From the NCBI GenBank assembly GCA_001972305.1, contig BDDD01000126.1:1-64000 (forward strand): a stretch of DNA of 64,000 nucleotides. The letters run 5' to 3'. Origin of the DNA: Cephalotus follicularis (lineage: Eukaryota; Streptophyta; Magnoliopsida; Oxalidales; Cephalotaceae). The notes under the pieces are model-generated. The model worked only from the letters and a program-made list of their open reading frames with translations, made no database searches and had not been told where the DNA came from. The position numbers were made by a program, and so were the translations under genes. Shown piece after piece: positions 1 through 14,454 of this stretch. How positions within the stretch are numbered: the first letter of the stretch is position 1; every line of letters begins with the position of its first letter.

Positions 1-280
1 TTTGTTGGAGTTGTCTTAGTGCTACTGCTGTTGATGATCTGTTCTCATTTCAGTTTTTTTATTTTACTCAGTCAATGTTAGCAGTTGATGTTTTTGCTAT
101 TTTCTAGGAAGTGGAATGAGTCAGTTTTTAACGTGTGTGCAGTTTTAAAACTGCTCTTTATATGCTTGTACATGACAGTTTTTCAGATTAAGATGTTCTG
201 CTGTTTTTTCCCTTCATCTCTCTCTCGCTCTCTCTGCAACTTGAAATCTATGAGTATTAGTTGATTTTATCAGTAACAAC
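1..280. other. Unassigned sequence left of the duplication breakpoint
   Basis: I see no gene here. It is T-rich on plus with a short TCTCTCTCGCTCTCTC tract near 220-235 and has no match to the corresponding intron of copy B (34080-34440). It may be thiolase intron sequence or unrelated DNA joined at the breakpoint. Confidence 0.4.
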
Positions 281-333
281 AAAATTTAAAGTCCATTCTC
301 AAAATAGAAATGAAGAATTGATTGAAGACTCAC

Positions 334-4240
<3,907 letters not shown>

Positions 4241-4510
4241 AGTAGTGTCCAAGAATGATCCTCAAATACCTGTAACACTTCGAATACTTGACTTTTTTTT
4301 CTCTATCAAACAAATACTTTAACTTTAGACACTAAAAAAAGGGTATTTACATAGTTCAAAGCGAGTATCAAATAGAAAGAGATGGGTTTTTTGTCTACAT
4401 GTATAGAGAGATAGAGCAGAGTGAATAGATGACAGGAATGTGTACAGTGAAGTTAACGTTATCCGTTAGGTGGTCGTCATTTTTATGGGAAAATGTGAAA
4501 TAGGCATTTC

Positions 4511-4643
4511 TGTTATAAACTTGTGATCAAGGAAGAGAATAAGATTCTTATTATCAATTTTTTAATTTTTTTTTAATAATATATTCTAATTTATAAGAGT
4601 TGGAATAATAATTCAGACCTAATTTTTGCCTAATTTTACAATA
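4511..4643 (-). repeat. Copia 3' LTR (shortened)
   Basis: It is 133 bases against 227 in the other LTR. The loss is internal: after TTGTG it resumes at GAGAATAAG, skipping roughly 75-95 bases of the 5' LTR. Confidence 0.9.
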
Positions 4644-5126
4644 CTCCTTAAATTTCTATTCCACTGTCTCGTTAAAACCTTGCTAGGAAAAACTCATTGG
4701 GATAAAAACTTTTACGAAGGAAAAAAAGTATAGTCTCCCTAAAACAAAACTTGACAGTACAGTCTCCCCTTGAAACAAAATTTCACAAGTTCTTGTACTG
4801 TATTAATAAATATTTTTAATCTGACACATTCTAATATCATGTCTGAGCTTCTTGAATGTAGTACTTGGTAATGCCTTGGTAAATAAATCCGTTAAATTGT
4901 CACTTGATCGGATTTGTTGTACATCAATATCACCCTTTTTCTGAAGCTCATGAGTGTAGAAGAATTTTGGTGAAATATGTTTCGTTCGATCACCCTTGAT
5001 ATATCATCTTCTGATTTGTGTGATGCAAACAGTATTATCTTAATATATTACAGTAAGATTATTTTTAATCGAAAATAGTCCACATGATTCTTGTATATGT
5101 TGAATCATTGATCTTAACCATATATA

Positions 5127-7645
5127 TTATCGATTTGCTTTATGAATTGCAAGGATCTCTGAATAATTCGAAGAAGTTGCTGTCATTGTTTGTTTTGTTG
5201 ATCGCCATGATATAACAGTGTCACAAAAGGTAAAAACATAACCGGTTTGTGATCTTACTTTATGTGGATCAGACAAGTATCCAGCATCAGCATATCCAAT
5301 CAGTGTTGATTTTGTGCCCCTTGGATAAAATAGACTCATATCATTGCTTCCACGCAGATAGCGCATTATGTGCTTAATTCCATTCCAGTGCCTTCTCGTT
5401 GGAGTAGAGCTATATCTTGCTAATAAATTGACAGAGAATGCAATATCAGGTCTTGTGCAATTTGCAAGATACAATGGTGCTCCAATTGCGCTAAGATAAG
5501 GGATTTCAGGTCCGAGAATTTCTTCTCCTTCTTCTTGAGGACGAAATGGATCCTTCTTGACATCAAGAGATCGGACGACCATTGGAATGCTCAGAGGATA
5601 AGCTTTGTCCATGTTGAATCGACTAAGAACCTTTTCAGTGTATGTGGATTGATGGATGAAGATCCCAGATGATATGTGTTCCACTTGTATACCAAGACAA
5701 AATTTTGTTTTTCCAAGATCTTTCATTTCAAACTCACATTTTAAATAGGTCGCAGTCTTTGTAAGTTCTTCAAAAGTACCTACAAGATTTAAGTCATCTA
5801 CATATACTACAATAATAGAAAATCCATCGTTAGATTTTTTGATAAAAATACATGGACATATTTGATCATTTGTATACCTTTCTTTGATTAAATATTCACT
5901 TAGTCGATTGTACCACATTCAACCAGATTGTTTCAATCCATACAACGAACGTTGTAGCTTAATTGAATACATGTGGCGAGATTTGTTCGATTCAAGAACT
6001 TTAAATCCATCAGGAATTATCATATATATGTCACTATCAAGTGATCCATATAAGTATACTATTACTACGTCCATAAGACGAGTTTCAAGTCCGTTCGAAG
6101 CAGTCATACTAATTAGGAATCGAAAAGTGATTCCATCCATAACTAGAAAATATGTTTCCTGGTAATCAATATCTGGTCTCTGTGAGAACCCTTGAGTTAC
6201 AAGCCTTGCTTTGTATCTCACAATTTTATTTTATTTTATTTCGTTTTCGAGCAAATATCAATCTGAATCCAGCAGGGGTTACACCACTTGGTGTTTAAAT
6301 TATTGGTCCAAATACATCTCTTTTGGACAAAGATTACAATTTTGCTTGTATTGCATCTTTCCATTTTGGCCAATCATTTCTTTATTGACATTGTTCAAAA
6401 CTTTGTGGTCCAGGATCCATAACAGGATTTGTAATATCCAATGCAACGACATAGACAAACTTGTCATTAACTATTATCTCATCTCGATTCTATATTTGTT
6501 CATTATGTACATAATTAATTAAGACTTCTTGATTTTGAAATCTTACAGCCTCTTTAGGGCTTTTACTATCTCTAGAGTCAATGTGGGTTCTGAAAATAAA
6601 ACATTATCTTGTGTTAATGTTATTTCAGGGTTTTGTACACCACCCCACTCTTCCTATAGACTAAGACTAGATAATAACTACCTTACTCCTTATCAACTAA
6701 ACATGAATAAGAGAAATAAATCTGTCCAGCACATGAACTAAATTACAACTAAATAAATATACTAAGATAAGAGCAGACCAGAGCATATAACATCTAATCG
6801 TTATAAAAGACATAACTTTGGTGTATAAGGTGGTGGCTAAAGCGAGTAAAACAAAAAAAATAACAGAAAGGGGTTAAAGCATACATGTGACCATCTTGTC
6901 GATGCGTCTATTAATACCATGAAATATCGTAATAGTCCATATGGTGGATTAATCGGCCCACAAATATCTTCTTGAATTCTCTCTAAAAATTTTGGAGATT
7001 CTACAACCACTTTTGTTGTAGATGGCCTTATAATGAGTTATCCTTGTGAACAAGCAACGCAATGGTTCTCATTATTCAATAGCTTTTTTTTTTGTTCTTA
7101 AGTGGATGGCCATGCGAACTTTCAATGATTCGACGCATCATTGTCACACCTTGGTGGCCTAGCCATTCATGCCAAATCATGAACACTTTTAAGTCTATGA
7201 CTTTTGAATCCACAACATTATGAGATTCAATTGCTCTAATTTTCATAATATATAGCCCAGAAGAAAGCCCAGGGAGTTTCTCCAATATTTGCTTTCGACC
7301 GAAAGCATTACCGGTGATATAAAGATATTCTTTGCCATTTTCATTTGTGGTTTCAATATGATAACCATTACGGCGAATATCTTTGAAACTAAGCAAGTTT
7401 CTTCTAGACTTTGTCGAATATAAAGCATATGTGATGCGCATTTGTATTCCATTTGATAACACAAAGCTGGCCATCCCAGAACCTTCAATTAGGTCTGATG
7501 TACCAGAAATTATTCCTACATTATCCTTTGCTATTGTCAAATGTGAAAAATATTTTTCACTTTGGAGTATTGTGTGTGTTGTTGCACTGTCAGCTATACA
7601 TGTATCTCTAATATTCATTGTATGGTGATCTATAGATAAAAACAC
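5127..7645 (-). pseudogene. Copia pol remnant (protease side, integrase start, reverse transcriptase, RNase H)
   Basis: From right to left on minus: 7645-7076 encodes the segment after protease (DSATTHT) and the GAG-pre-integrase region (WHEWLGHQG). A short integrase start (DICGPINPPYG) is readable at about 6890-6965. Most of the integrase catalytic core is absent and replaced by unmatched AT-rich sequence down to about 6530. Reverse transcriptase starts in 6221-5919 (RYKARLVTQGFSQ) and continues in 5918-5127 with the YVDD active site, then the RNase H segment (TGYVFTF...ISWRSTKQ). The two RT pieces are in one frame, separated only by a TGA where the family has arginine (CGA). With stops and most of integrase gone, it cannot be functional. 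Confidence 0.9.
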
Positions 7646-7936
7646 ACATGTTATTAATAAATATAACTATGTTATATTTAACTTCATAAGCACTTTATTA
7701 AAAAGTGATAAACATTAAAGTAATAGCACATAACATCAACCGAGATGAAAGTCTTCGTCGACAATCACTTGATTCATTTTCTCGTTTGGATCAGTCACAA
7801 AATCAGCAATGTCCAAATGTGTTATATCCATTGAAACAAAGTCTGATTGTGTAGTTTCCAAAGGGTCACAATGACCTATAAAATTTGTTTCAATTCGTTT
7901 GTCTTTCTCTTTTAGAAAAACTTGATATAAGTCGAC

Positions 7937-8803
7937 TCAATGCTTCGCTGTCCGACAAGCACAGTACCAATGACTTTCCATACCACATCGGTTGTAATTA
8001 CCCTTTCTATTTTGGATTTGTTCATCATTACTGGATTGTCCAGGATTGCGCCACTTTTGACATTGTTTTGTATCAGAATTTTGCCTTTTCATGCTATTAT
8101 TATTACGTGGTCCCAAGAAATTTTGATTTCTTCCACTGCCGCGTCCTCTTCCATGTCCTCGTCCACGCCCTCTTCCTCGTCCTCCAAAATAGGACGAAGT
8201 TGCATTTACCTCTGGTAAAGGGGCTAAACCAGTCAGACAGTTTTCTTGTTTTTTCAGGAGTAATTCATTATTTTGCTCCGCAATAAGAAGAGATCCAATT
8301 AGTTCACGATATTTCTTGAACTCATGCAACATATACTGTTGTTGCAGTAACACATTGGATGCATGAAATGTTCGATATGTTTTATCCAGCAACATATCAT
8401 CGGTGATAACTTCACCACACATCTTTAATTATGATACAATTTTGAACAACGTGGAATTATATTCCGAAACTGTTTTAAAATCTTGAAATCATAACTGTGA
8501 CCAATCATTCAATGCTTTTGACAGTACAACAGCTTTCAAGTGCTCAAACCTATCATTTAGGTTTTGCCACAGTTCAAGTGGATTTTCAACAGTTAAATAT
8601 TCATATTTCAGGCCATCATCAATATGATGCCTCAGGAAAATCAGTACAGTGGCGTGTTCCTCATTTGATGCTGCATTATCTTCATCAATTGTGTGCCTTA
8701 ATTTCTTAGCACTCAAATGCAGTTTCACATCAAGTACCCATGATAGATAATTCTTTCCATAAATATCAAGAGCAATGAATTTCTGATTTTCAATGTTTGC
8801 CAT
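7937..8803 (-). pseudogene. Copia gag remnant
   Basis: The gag reading starts at 8803 (MANIENQKF) and shows the UBN2-type capsid pattern (FIALDIYGKNYLSW, LELWQNLNDRFEH). An in-frame TGA at 8489, again consistent with CGA to TGA, and a TAA near 8424 break it. It then continues (TYRTFHASNVLLQQQY) through a GRGRGRG-rich segment to a degenerate zinc knuckle ending GMESHWYCACRTAKH, whose first cysteine is lost. Confidence 0.88.
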
Positions 8804-8873
8804 TTTTATACTGAATCAAAAAATAAAAATAAATGTCATTTAAGCATAGTAAATAAATAAAGTTTAATGCAAT

Positions 8874-9050
8874 GAAAAAAAATTTGGGACCTCATTGGTG
8901 CAATCATAGGCCACGCTCACTTTCTCTGGATTTAATCAGGGCATGAGACCACTTGAGCATAATGGGGCTTGCCGAGACTCGAACGTCGGATCTCATATAT
9001 GAACGAGTGGCTTCCTACCACTAAGTCACCACCTCAAGTGATGATAATGG
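8874..9050 (-). mobile_element. tRNA-derived SINE inside the Copia leader
   Basis: Between the Copia 5' LTR and gag, the minus strand carries an A-box-like GTGACTTAGTGGT and a B-box-like GTTCGAGTCTC, ending in a poly-A run (T run as A on plus at 8875-8882). TGCAAT occurs on both sides (8868-8873 and 9053-9058) as a possible TSD. It is a different SINE sequence from the one at 3033-3185. Confidence 0.65.
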
Positions 9051-9590
9051 TTTGCAATAATAACTATATATAGATATATGATAATATCCTTAGTTACATT
9101 ATTAAATGGATGAAATATTAGATAATTACAATAATTATAATTGATCATAAAGCAAATAATGTAAATATATAAAACTGTTAACGGGTTCTCACCTATACAT
9201 CGTAAGGTGATATCATTAGCTATTAAACATATAGGTTCCCACTAAGTCTCGAGCAATTCCAGTAGACAAATGGTACCTCAAGAACAGTAAATCATAATAA
9301 TATTTCACACCACGTATATGGTGATCAGCATATATAAGTAATATGCTAAAGTAATAATAGAGACATAAGTTTTCATACGCCGTCGGTACTCCGTACAAAC
9401 GATGGAATCGCGGAACTTTATTATATATATAATATACGTTTTCACACATAGGCGGAACTCCGACCAATCGATGGAACCGTTAATCTCTATTATTATATAT
9501 ATATGTACGTATATATATGTACATATATATGTGAGAAACTAATTTAAATTACCTTAAATCTCAGTTGGATATAGTCTCGTGCTGATAACG

Positions 9591-9817
9591 TGTTATAAAC
9601 TTGTGGGGTTAACTCACAAAAAGATATTGCACTATATAGATATCAAGTGAGATAATGAGAGAGAATAAGAGATTTTCTTATTATGAATTAATTAATTTCT
9701 TCTTAACAATACATTCATATTTATAGGAGTTTAGGGAGTTGTTGGAATAGTAATCATGATTGTTAGAATAGTAATTCATACCTAATTTTTGCCTAATTTT
9801 TGACTAATTTTACAATA
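9591..9817 (-). repeat. Copia 5' LTR
   Basis: This 227-base LTR has the same ends as 4511-4643. It carries a local direct repeat around GTTGGAATAGTAATCATGAT / GTTAGAATAGTAATTCAT. Confidence 0.9.
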
Positions 9818-10254
9818 ATTTCTTTTTTTTTTATGATTGTTTATTTTTTCATGACTATCCTATTTGAATCCGGGAATCCACGATCCACACCAAATTGAAC
9901 CGAACTTGACCTATCGTTTCTTATTTTTTCTTTATCTAATTTTGATATCAGATTGTAAATTTCAAAAACTGTGGTATCCGATTTGGTTTTAGATTCTTTA
10001 ATTAGTAATTCTTTCATGGCGTATCAGATCGGCTTTTCTGTAAAATCTTATCCGATTCGATTACACCCATAATTAATCATATTTAAATTCATATTATTCA
10101 AATATCTATAAATATTTTATTTAATAAAGCATTTTTTAACATATATAAATAAATTATAAAATAATTAAATATCATATACATATATAAAATATTTAAAAGA
10201 TATTTAATTAACTTAAAAATTTATATTTATTAACTGAGTTGGGCCAAATAGCAA

Positions 10255-10872
10255 GACCAAAAGACGTAGCAATCCTGATCACGCATTGGAGGCCCACTCA
10301 AAGCAAGTTCACCTCACAAATGGTCTTCCTCCTCTTCAAGCCTAGAAAATGAAGACCAGGGGATATGATATGGAAAATTTCTTCCAAAATAAGCTGTCAC
10401 GTGTCCTCTGAAAATTCAGCCATGTATTCTCTGGAGCTACAGACACGTGGTCAGGTCATTTACAATTTAAAATGGTAACGAATAACATAACGTTCCGGCG
10501 TCAAATAGGGAAATGACGAGATACTCGGTCGTTTCCTAGGGGTACAATAATCATCTCCGTAATGCAAGCTGATTGTGGGGAGACAGTTACAACCAGGTGA
10601 TCCTATAGATACATCCACGAAACACTTTACACAGGTCGGTCAATTTTAGACTTAAAGAACCTTATTGTATCTTCTCTGCCACTATCTGACTTAAGCATCG
10701 GAGAGTCCCCGGGAGTAAAACCTTCTGGACCTTCATGTAGTTTACTTCTTGTGTGCAGGGAGATCATCAAACACTAATCCTACATCATCCTCGAAGCGTT
10801 CGGTGTGTTTTCCTCTACAAATTAAACTTCTACACGTAGGGGACTGTTGTGGTGTGGATTTCAACATCAACA
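10255..10872 (+). mobile_element. Truncated Gypsy element: polypurine tract plus 3' LTR
   Basis: An LTR-like unit runs from TGATATGG (10366) to CATCAACA (10872). It shares its ends and several interior phrases (CATCGGAGAGTCCCCGGGAG, TTCTGGACCTTCATG, ACGTAGGG) with the Gypsy LTRs at 38988 and 48457 and the solo LTR at 52296. Immediately before it stands ACCAGGGGATA, a polypurine tract, so some internal sequence is retained and this is a 3' end rather than a solo LTR. The internal part fades out near 10255, close to where homology to copy B stops. No TSD was found. Confidence 0.75.
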
Positions 10873-11485
10873 TAGTTAATTAAATTTTTTTTACAGGCAA
10901 TATAAAAGTAAAAGTATACATTATGTTTTATTGTTAATCACTTATAACAAAGATAAACATTATTATGTCAAATTAATCAAATTGATAATAGACATATATA
11001 ATTAATAAATATGCTAATTATAAGTTAAATTCGAATTAAACGAGTTAACTCTAAAATGAGTCGTTTGTTAACTTCATATCTTTTACGAATCGTACTCACG
11101 TGTCACGACCTAAATCGATTTGAAATCCCTACTATTGTTACACCTTTAAAATATTCTTCACCGATCGTAGGACTTGTTATTGGTCTTGAACGAAGACAAA
11201 AACAATTGAACTTGGACAACTCAAACTCATTACATTAATTTATTGCGATGTGCAATGTCGCCCAAAAGATGAGGATTTTTGGGAGGACACTTATCAGTCG
11301 ACATCGATAAACACCCATTTATTGTATTTGCATTGAATGACATTTGCCTTGAAGTTACATTTATAAGAATCAAGTAAAAAAACGTTGTATATGATATATT
11401 TGGACTGAGTCAATATGTATATTAACGACAAGTAAAATTACCCTTCAGCTCGGATACAAGACCCAAAACTTGTTATATTATCATG
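10873..11485. other. AT-rich intergenic sequence
   Basis: I see no gene. The small open frame at 11056-11238 has no recognisable protein character. Confidence 0.6.
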
Positions 11486-11493
11486 CCTAATAC

Positions 11494-11905
11494 TAGGATT
11501 GCAAGGGGTCCGGGCCGGTCTGTACCGTGGCCGGACCGGTCTGGACCGGAGATAGGCAGTCCGGTTCTTGAATCGGACCGCATTTGTCACGGTCCGGGCC
11601 GGTCCTGTTCATAGAGCTAAAAAATGAGAACCGAACCAGCCCGTGAACCTTAACCATGAGTGAGAAGCGCCGATCCGGACCGGTTCGGTTCATATTCACG
11701 TTGACGTGTATGTATGACGTTGACGCTAATGTCATTTGAGCTGTTATGCGTCAACGCTATCTTATGACTATGATGAGGAGGAATGCTTTTCATCTTGTGC
11801 GTCAACGCTATATATTAGCGTTAACGTCATGTTTTTGCGTCTACGATGACGTCAACGCCTATATCGTCTGTATCAAATTGTACAAGATAAGCGTCAACGC
11901 ATAAG
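11494..11905. repeat. hAT-1 left terminal and subterminal repeats
   Basis: The outer 200 bases are packed with GGTCCGG/CCGGACC words in both orientations. Further in, from about 11695 to 11905, come repeated GTCAACGC, GCGTTAACG and GACGTCAACGC words. Such subterminal arrays are where hAT transposases usually bind; binding here is inferred. Confidence 0.85.
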
Positions 11906-11931
11906 TTAGACGTCGACACCTACGGGTCGAG

Positions 11932-11938
11932 TATATAA
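11932..11938 (+). promoter_or_regulatory. TATA box for the hAT-1 accessory gene
   Basis: TATATAA lies 134 bases before the ATG at 12072. The leader between them holds a direct repeat of AAAATCCGATCCCTAAACCTAA. Confidence 0.6.
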
Positions 11939-12071
11939 TGCTCTGTGCGTTTTCCTCGACTCTTACTTGTTTTGGCGTTGAAATCCCTAATTTCCCTCTC
12001 TCTGCTTTCTCTAAAATCCGATCCCTAAACCTAAAAATCTTGAATCTAAAATCCGATCCCTAAACCTAACT

Positions 12072-13238
12072 ATGCCAAAGACCAAGCACTTATCAGCTGG
12101 AGGGAAGCAATCTGCTGGTCAGAGATTCAAGAGCTCTTATGGTGGGAGAAAAGTGTTCTGTGGAAGGACTGTTGATTTCTCCTTCACTACAGGTAATAAG
12201 TTTAATCTAGAACAATGGTTTGATGTTTTAGGTTGGAAAGATTACTTTACAATTAATTCTCTATATTATATAGAATCTGTTAAAGAATTTTATAGCAATT
12301 TGAGTAATGTAGGAGATGATTGCAATGATGTTTTGGAATTGAAGACTAAGGTTAATAGAGTAGTTATTAAGTTTGATGATAAGATTCTAGGTCAGATTTT
12401 GAATCTACCTGCTACTGGATCAAAGTTTTTTGAAACTAAGAAATGGCCGGAGGATCCGGAATTAGTTTTGGAGGATTGTCTTGTAGTGTTCTACCCTAAT
12501 GAGAATGTTTTTGGAGGCATGACCAAGCCTACCAATCTCCTTGGTGTTAAGCATAGGCTGCTCCACCACATAACTGCCACTCACATTCTACCTACCTCCG
12601 GTGGGCATAAAAAGATGAGTTACCAAGACTTGTATATTATGTGGCACGTTGTGACTGGTAAACCATTGAACCTCCCTTATTTAATCATGAAGAACATGTT
12701 GAGAGCAACTTCTAAAGTTGAAGGTGCATTGCCATACGGTATGGTAATCACCAAGATTCTCTCTCACTTTGGGATAGTGTTTGGGAATGAAGTTGCATCG
12801 AGACTAGATGTTGGGGACATCTACAATGCCTCTTCCTTGAAGAGAATGGGATGGAAGAGAGCGTTTGATTATGAGAAAGGTGTTCAATGGCTGCCCAAGG
12901 AAGGTGGAAGAAAAAGAAAAAGAGTTGAAGGTGAAGGTGATGAGGATGTTGAAGAGAAAGGACAAGCTCAAAGAAAGAAGCAAACCCCTGCACCACAGAT
13001 GCAGCAAGGTCAAGCAAGTAGCAGCAGCAAGGCGTCTACGACCATGGATCTTGTGCCGGGTTATCTGAAGAAGTTGAATATCAAGATGGATAATTTGATA
13101 GGGAAATTTCTTGACCTCTTTGACGATACACATAGAAAACTTAGAAAATTGGAGAAGAAGATGATTGTCAAAGGTCTTATTGAAGCTGCTGACCTCTCAT
13201 CTTCGGAAGAAGAAGGAGGAGATAATGTGAACACTTGA
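12072..13238 (+). CDS. hAT-1 accessory protein (putative plant transposon protein domain)
   Basis: An uninterrupted 388-codon ORF with a TATA box upstream. Residues about 45-245 resemble the 'putative plant transposon protein' domain (Pfam PF20167 type): a VKEFYSNL motif, an ILNLPATG motif, HRLLHHITATHILP and LPYGMVITKILSHFGI. A basic, nuclear-localisation-like GGRKRKRVEG follows near residue 278, then a Q/S-rich linker, and a charged helical tail (FLDLFDDTHRKLRKLEKKM) ending in an acidic SSSEEEGG. It lies convergent to the transposase inside one hAT element. The domain is known from plant transposons but its biochemistry is not; a role in helping or limiting transposition is only a guess. 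It is notable that this ORF is intact while the transposase is ruined. Confidence 0.85.
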   Translation: MPKTKHLSAGGKQSAGQRFKSSYGGRKVFCGRTVDFSFTTGNKFNLEQWFDVLGWKDYFTINSLYYIESVKEFYSNLSNVGDDCNDVLELKTKVNRVVIKFDDKILGQILNLPATGSKFFETKKWPEDPELVLEDCLVVFYPNENVFGGMTKPTNLLGVKHRLLHHITATHILPTSGGHKKMSYQDLYIMWHVVTGKPLNLPYLIMKNMLRATSKVEGALPYGMVITKILSHFGIVFGNEVASRLDVGDIYNASSLKRMGWKRAFDYEKGVQWLPKEGGRKRKRVEGEGDEDVEEKGQAQRKKQTPAPQMQQGQASSSSKASTTMDLVPGYLKKLNIKMDNLIGKFLDLFDDTHRKLRKLEKKMIVKGLIEAADLSSSEEEGGDNVNT

Positions 13239-13740
13239 TTCATACATTGCATTTTCTGTTTTTAAACATTTGGTTTATATCATTTGTAAAACTTTTGTTT
13301 TGTATCAAATTTTCAGTTCTCTGGATGTTATATTATCATGTTACATACTTGATCTTATATATGGTTATGATGAGATGTTTGTGTAATGTGTATGCCTATG
13401 TTTTTAAGAGTATGTATCAAATGTTTTTAAATTGATATCATATATGCAAAGGTTATGTTTGACAGTTATGCATCAAAGTATGTATCAAATGAAAACAATT
13501 TTATATATGTTATGCATCAAATGTTTGACAGTTATGCATGAGATGTTATATATGTTATATATGCCTATGGGTATGTTTGAATATCAAGATGGTATAAATT
13601 GATATCATATGTGCATCAAATGTTTGAAAGGTTATGTTTGAAAGGGGTAGAGTTAGGGTTGAAAGGTTATGCTTATGTTTAAAATGAGTAGAGTTATGTT
13701 TGACAGGAAAAATTGCAAATGAAAACAAGCAATATGTGCA
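13239..13740. other. 3' region of the hAT-1 accessory gene
   Basis: AT-rich with many ATGTTTGACAGTTATGCATCAAA-like repeats in loose tandem (about 13420-13700). No coding sense. Confidence 0.6.
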
Positions 13741-13744
13741 TTCT

Positions 13745-14160
13745 GTCTTATTGGCGTCAACAACTATATCTTAGGCGTCAACGTGCTGGGCTTGAATATG
13801 AGTTTATGGGCTTTGGAAGATGATCTTTGTCAACGCCTTTAATTATTGACGTCGACGTGCTGGGAATTTCATTATCCGCGTCAACTCCTTAAGTAAGACG
13901 TCAACGCAAAAAGGTGAAACGTCAACGCCTTAAGGAAAACGTCAACGCCAAAAGGTGCAATTTCGGACAGTAGTTTTGGACGTTAACGTTAAGCATTTTT
14001 AGCGTCAACACTTATGATTAAAACGTCAACGCCATTTTTAGACGTCAACGCAGAAGAAAGCACAATGTAGACTTGAATGTTAACGCGAAAAGTAAAAGGA
14101 GTCAACACAAATGACATCCGCGTCAACGTCATACTTACGCGTCAACGTGAATAAAGATAT
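13745..14160. repeat. Internal array of GTCAACGC motifs between the two hAT-1 genes
   Basis: More than a dozen copies of GCGTCAACG, GACGTCAACGC and close variants lie between the convergent genes. They are the same words as in the subterminal arrays at 11695-11905 and 16865-17225. An internal array of terminal motifs suggests either an extra binding region or a composite of two elements. Confidence 0.8.
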
Positions 14161-14264
14161 TTAGCATTTTGAAAAACAAAACATCAATTGAATTCAAGAA
14201 GATCACAGTTTAATATTTGAACGTTAAAAAAAGATCAAAAGTTGAGTACATATTAAAAAAACAG

Positions 14265-14440
14265 CCAATTCTTCTTCCGATTCGTCTTCTTCAGATGAGG
14301 AGATGTCAGCAGCAGCTTCAATAATTCTTTTGGCAATCAACTTTTTCTCAAGTCTCCTTTGTCTTATGTGCTGATCGTCAAAAAGGTCAAGAAACTCCTA
14401 TCGCATATGATCCATCTTTCTGTTCATCTTCCTCGAATTC
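14265..14440 (-). pseudogene. Second copy of the accessory protein's C-terminal module
   Basis: Read on minus, about 50 codons match the end of the 12072-13238 protein: KMDHMR, then a TAG stop, then EFLDLFDDQHIRQRRLEKK and IIEAAADISSSEEDE. The plus-strand protein has KMDNLIGKFLDLFDDTHRKL, LEKKMIVKGLIEAADLSSSEEE. The fragment sits just downstream of the transposase C terminus, on the same strand as the transposase. The single stop makes it a remnant, and I find no start or N-terminal part on this strand. Confidence 0.85.
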
Positions 14441-14454
14441 TTGGCGATGTAGTT

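Larger units (their letters stand above)
4511..9817 (-). mobile_element. Ty1/Copia LTR retrotransposon, decayed
   Basis: The element lies on minus with its 5' LTR at the right (9591-9817) and 3' LTR at the left (4511-4643). Both LTRs start TGTTATAAACTTGTG and end ACAATA on plus, and a perfect 5-base TSD, ATTTC, flanks it (4506-4510 and 9818-9822). Copy B carries the uninterrupted site (one ATTTC near 38715). Next to the 5' LTR on minus is TTATCAGCACGAGAC, a primer-binding-site-like stretch (9576-9590). A purine-rich AAGGAG precedes the 3' LTR. Gag, protease-side, integrase-start and reverse transcriptase/RNase H remnants follow in Copia order; most of integrase is missing. Confidence 0.95.

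Noticed and set aside
12748..13252. Minus-strand ORFs opposite the hAT-1 accessory gene
   Set aside because: They lie wholly within the 388-codon plus-strand ORF and have no family character.
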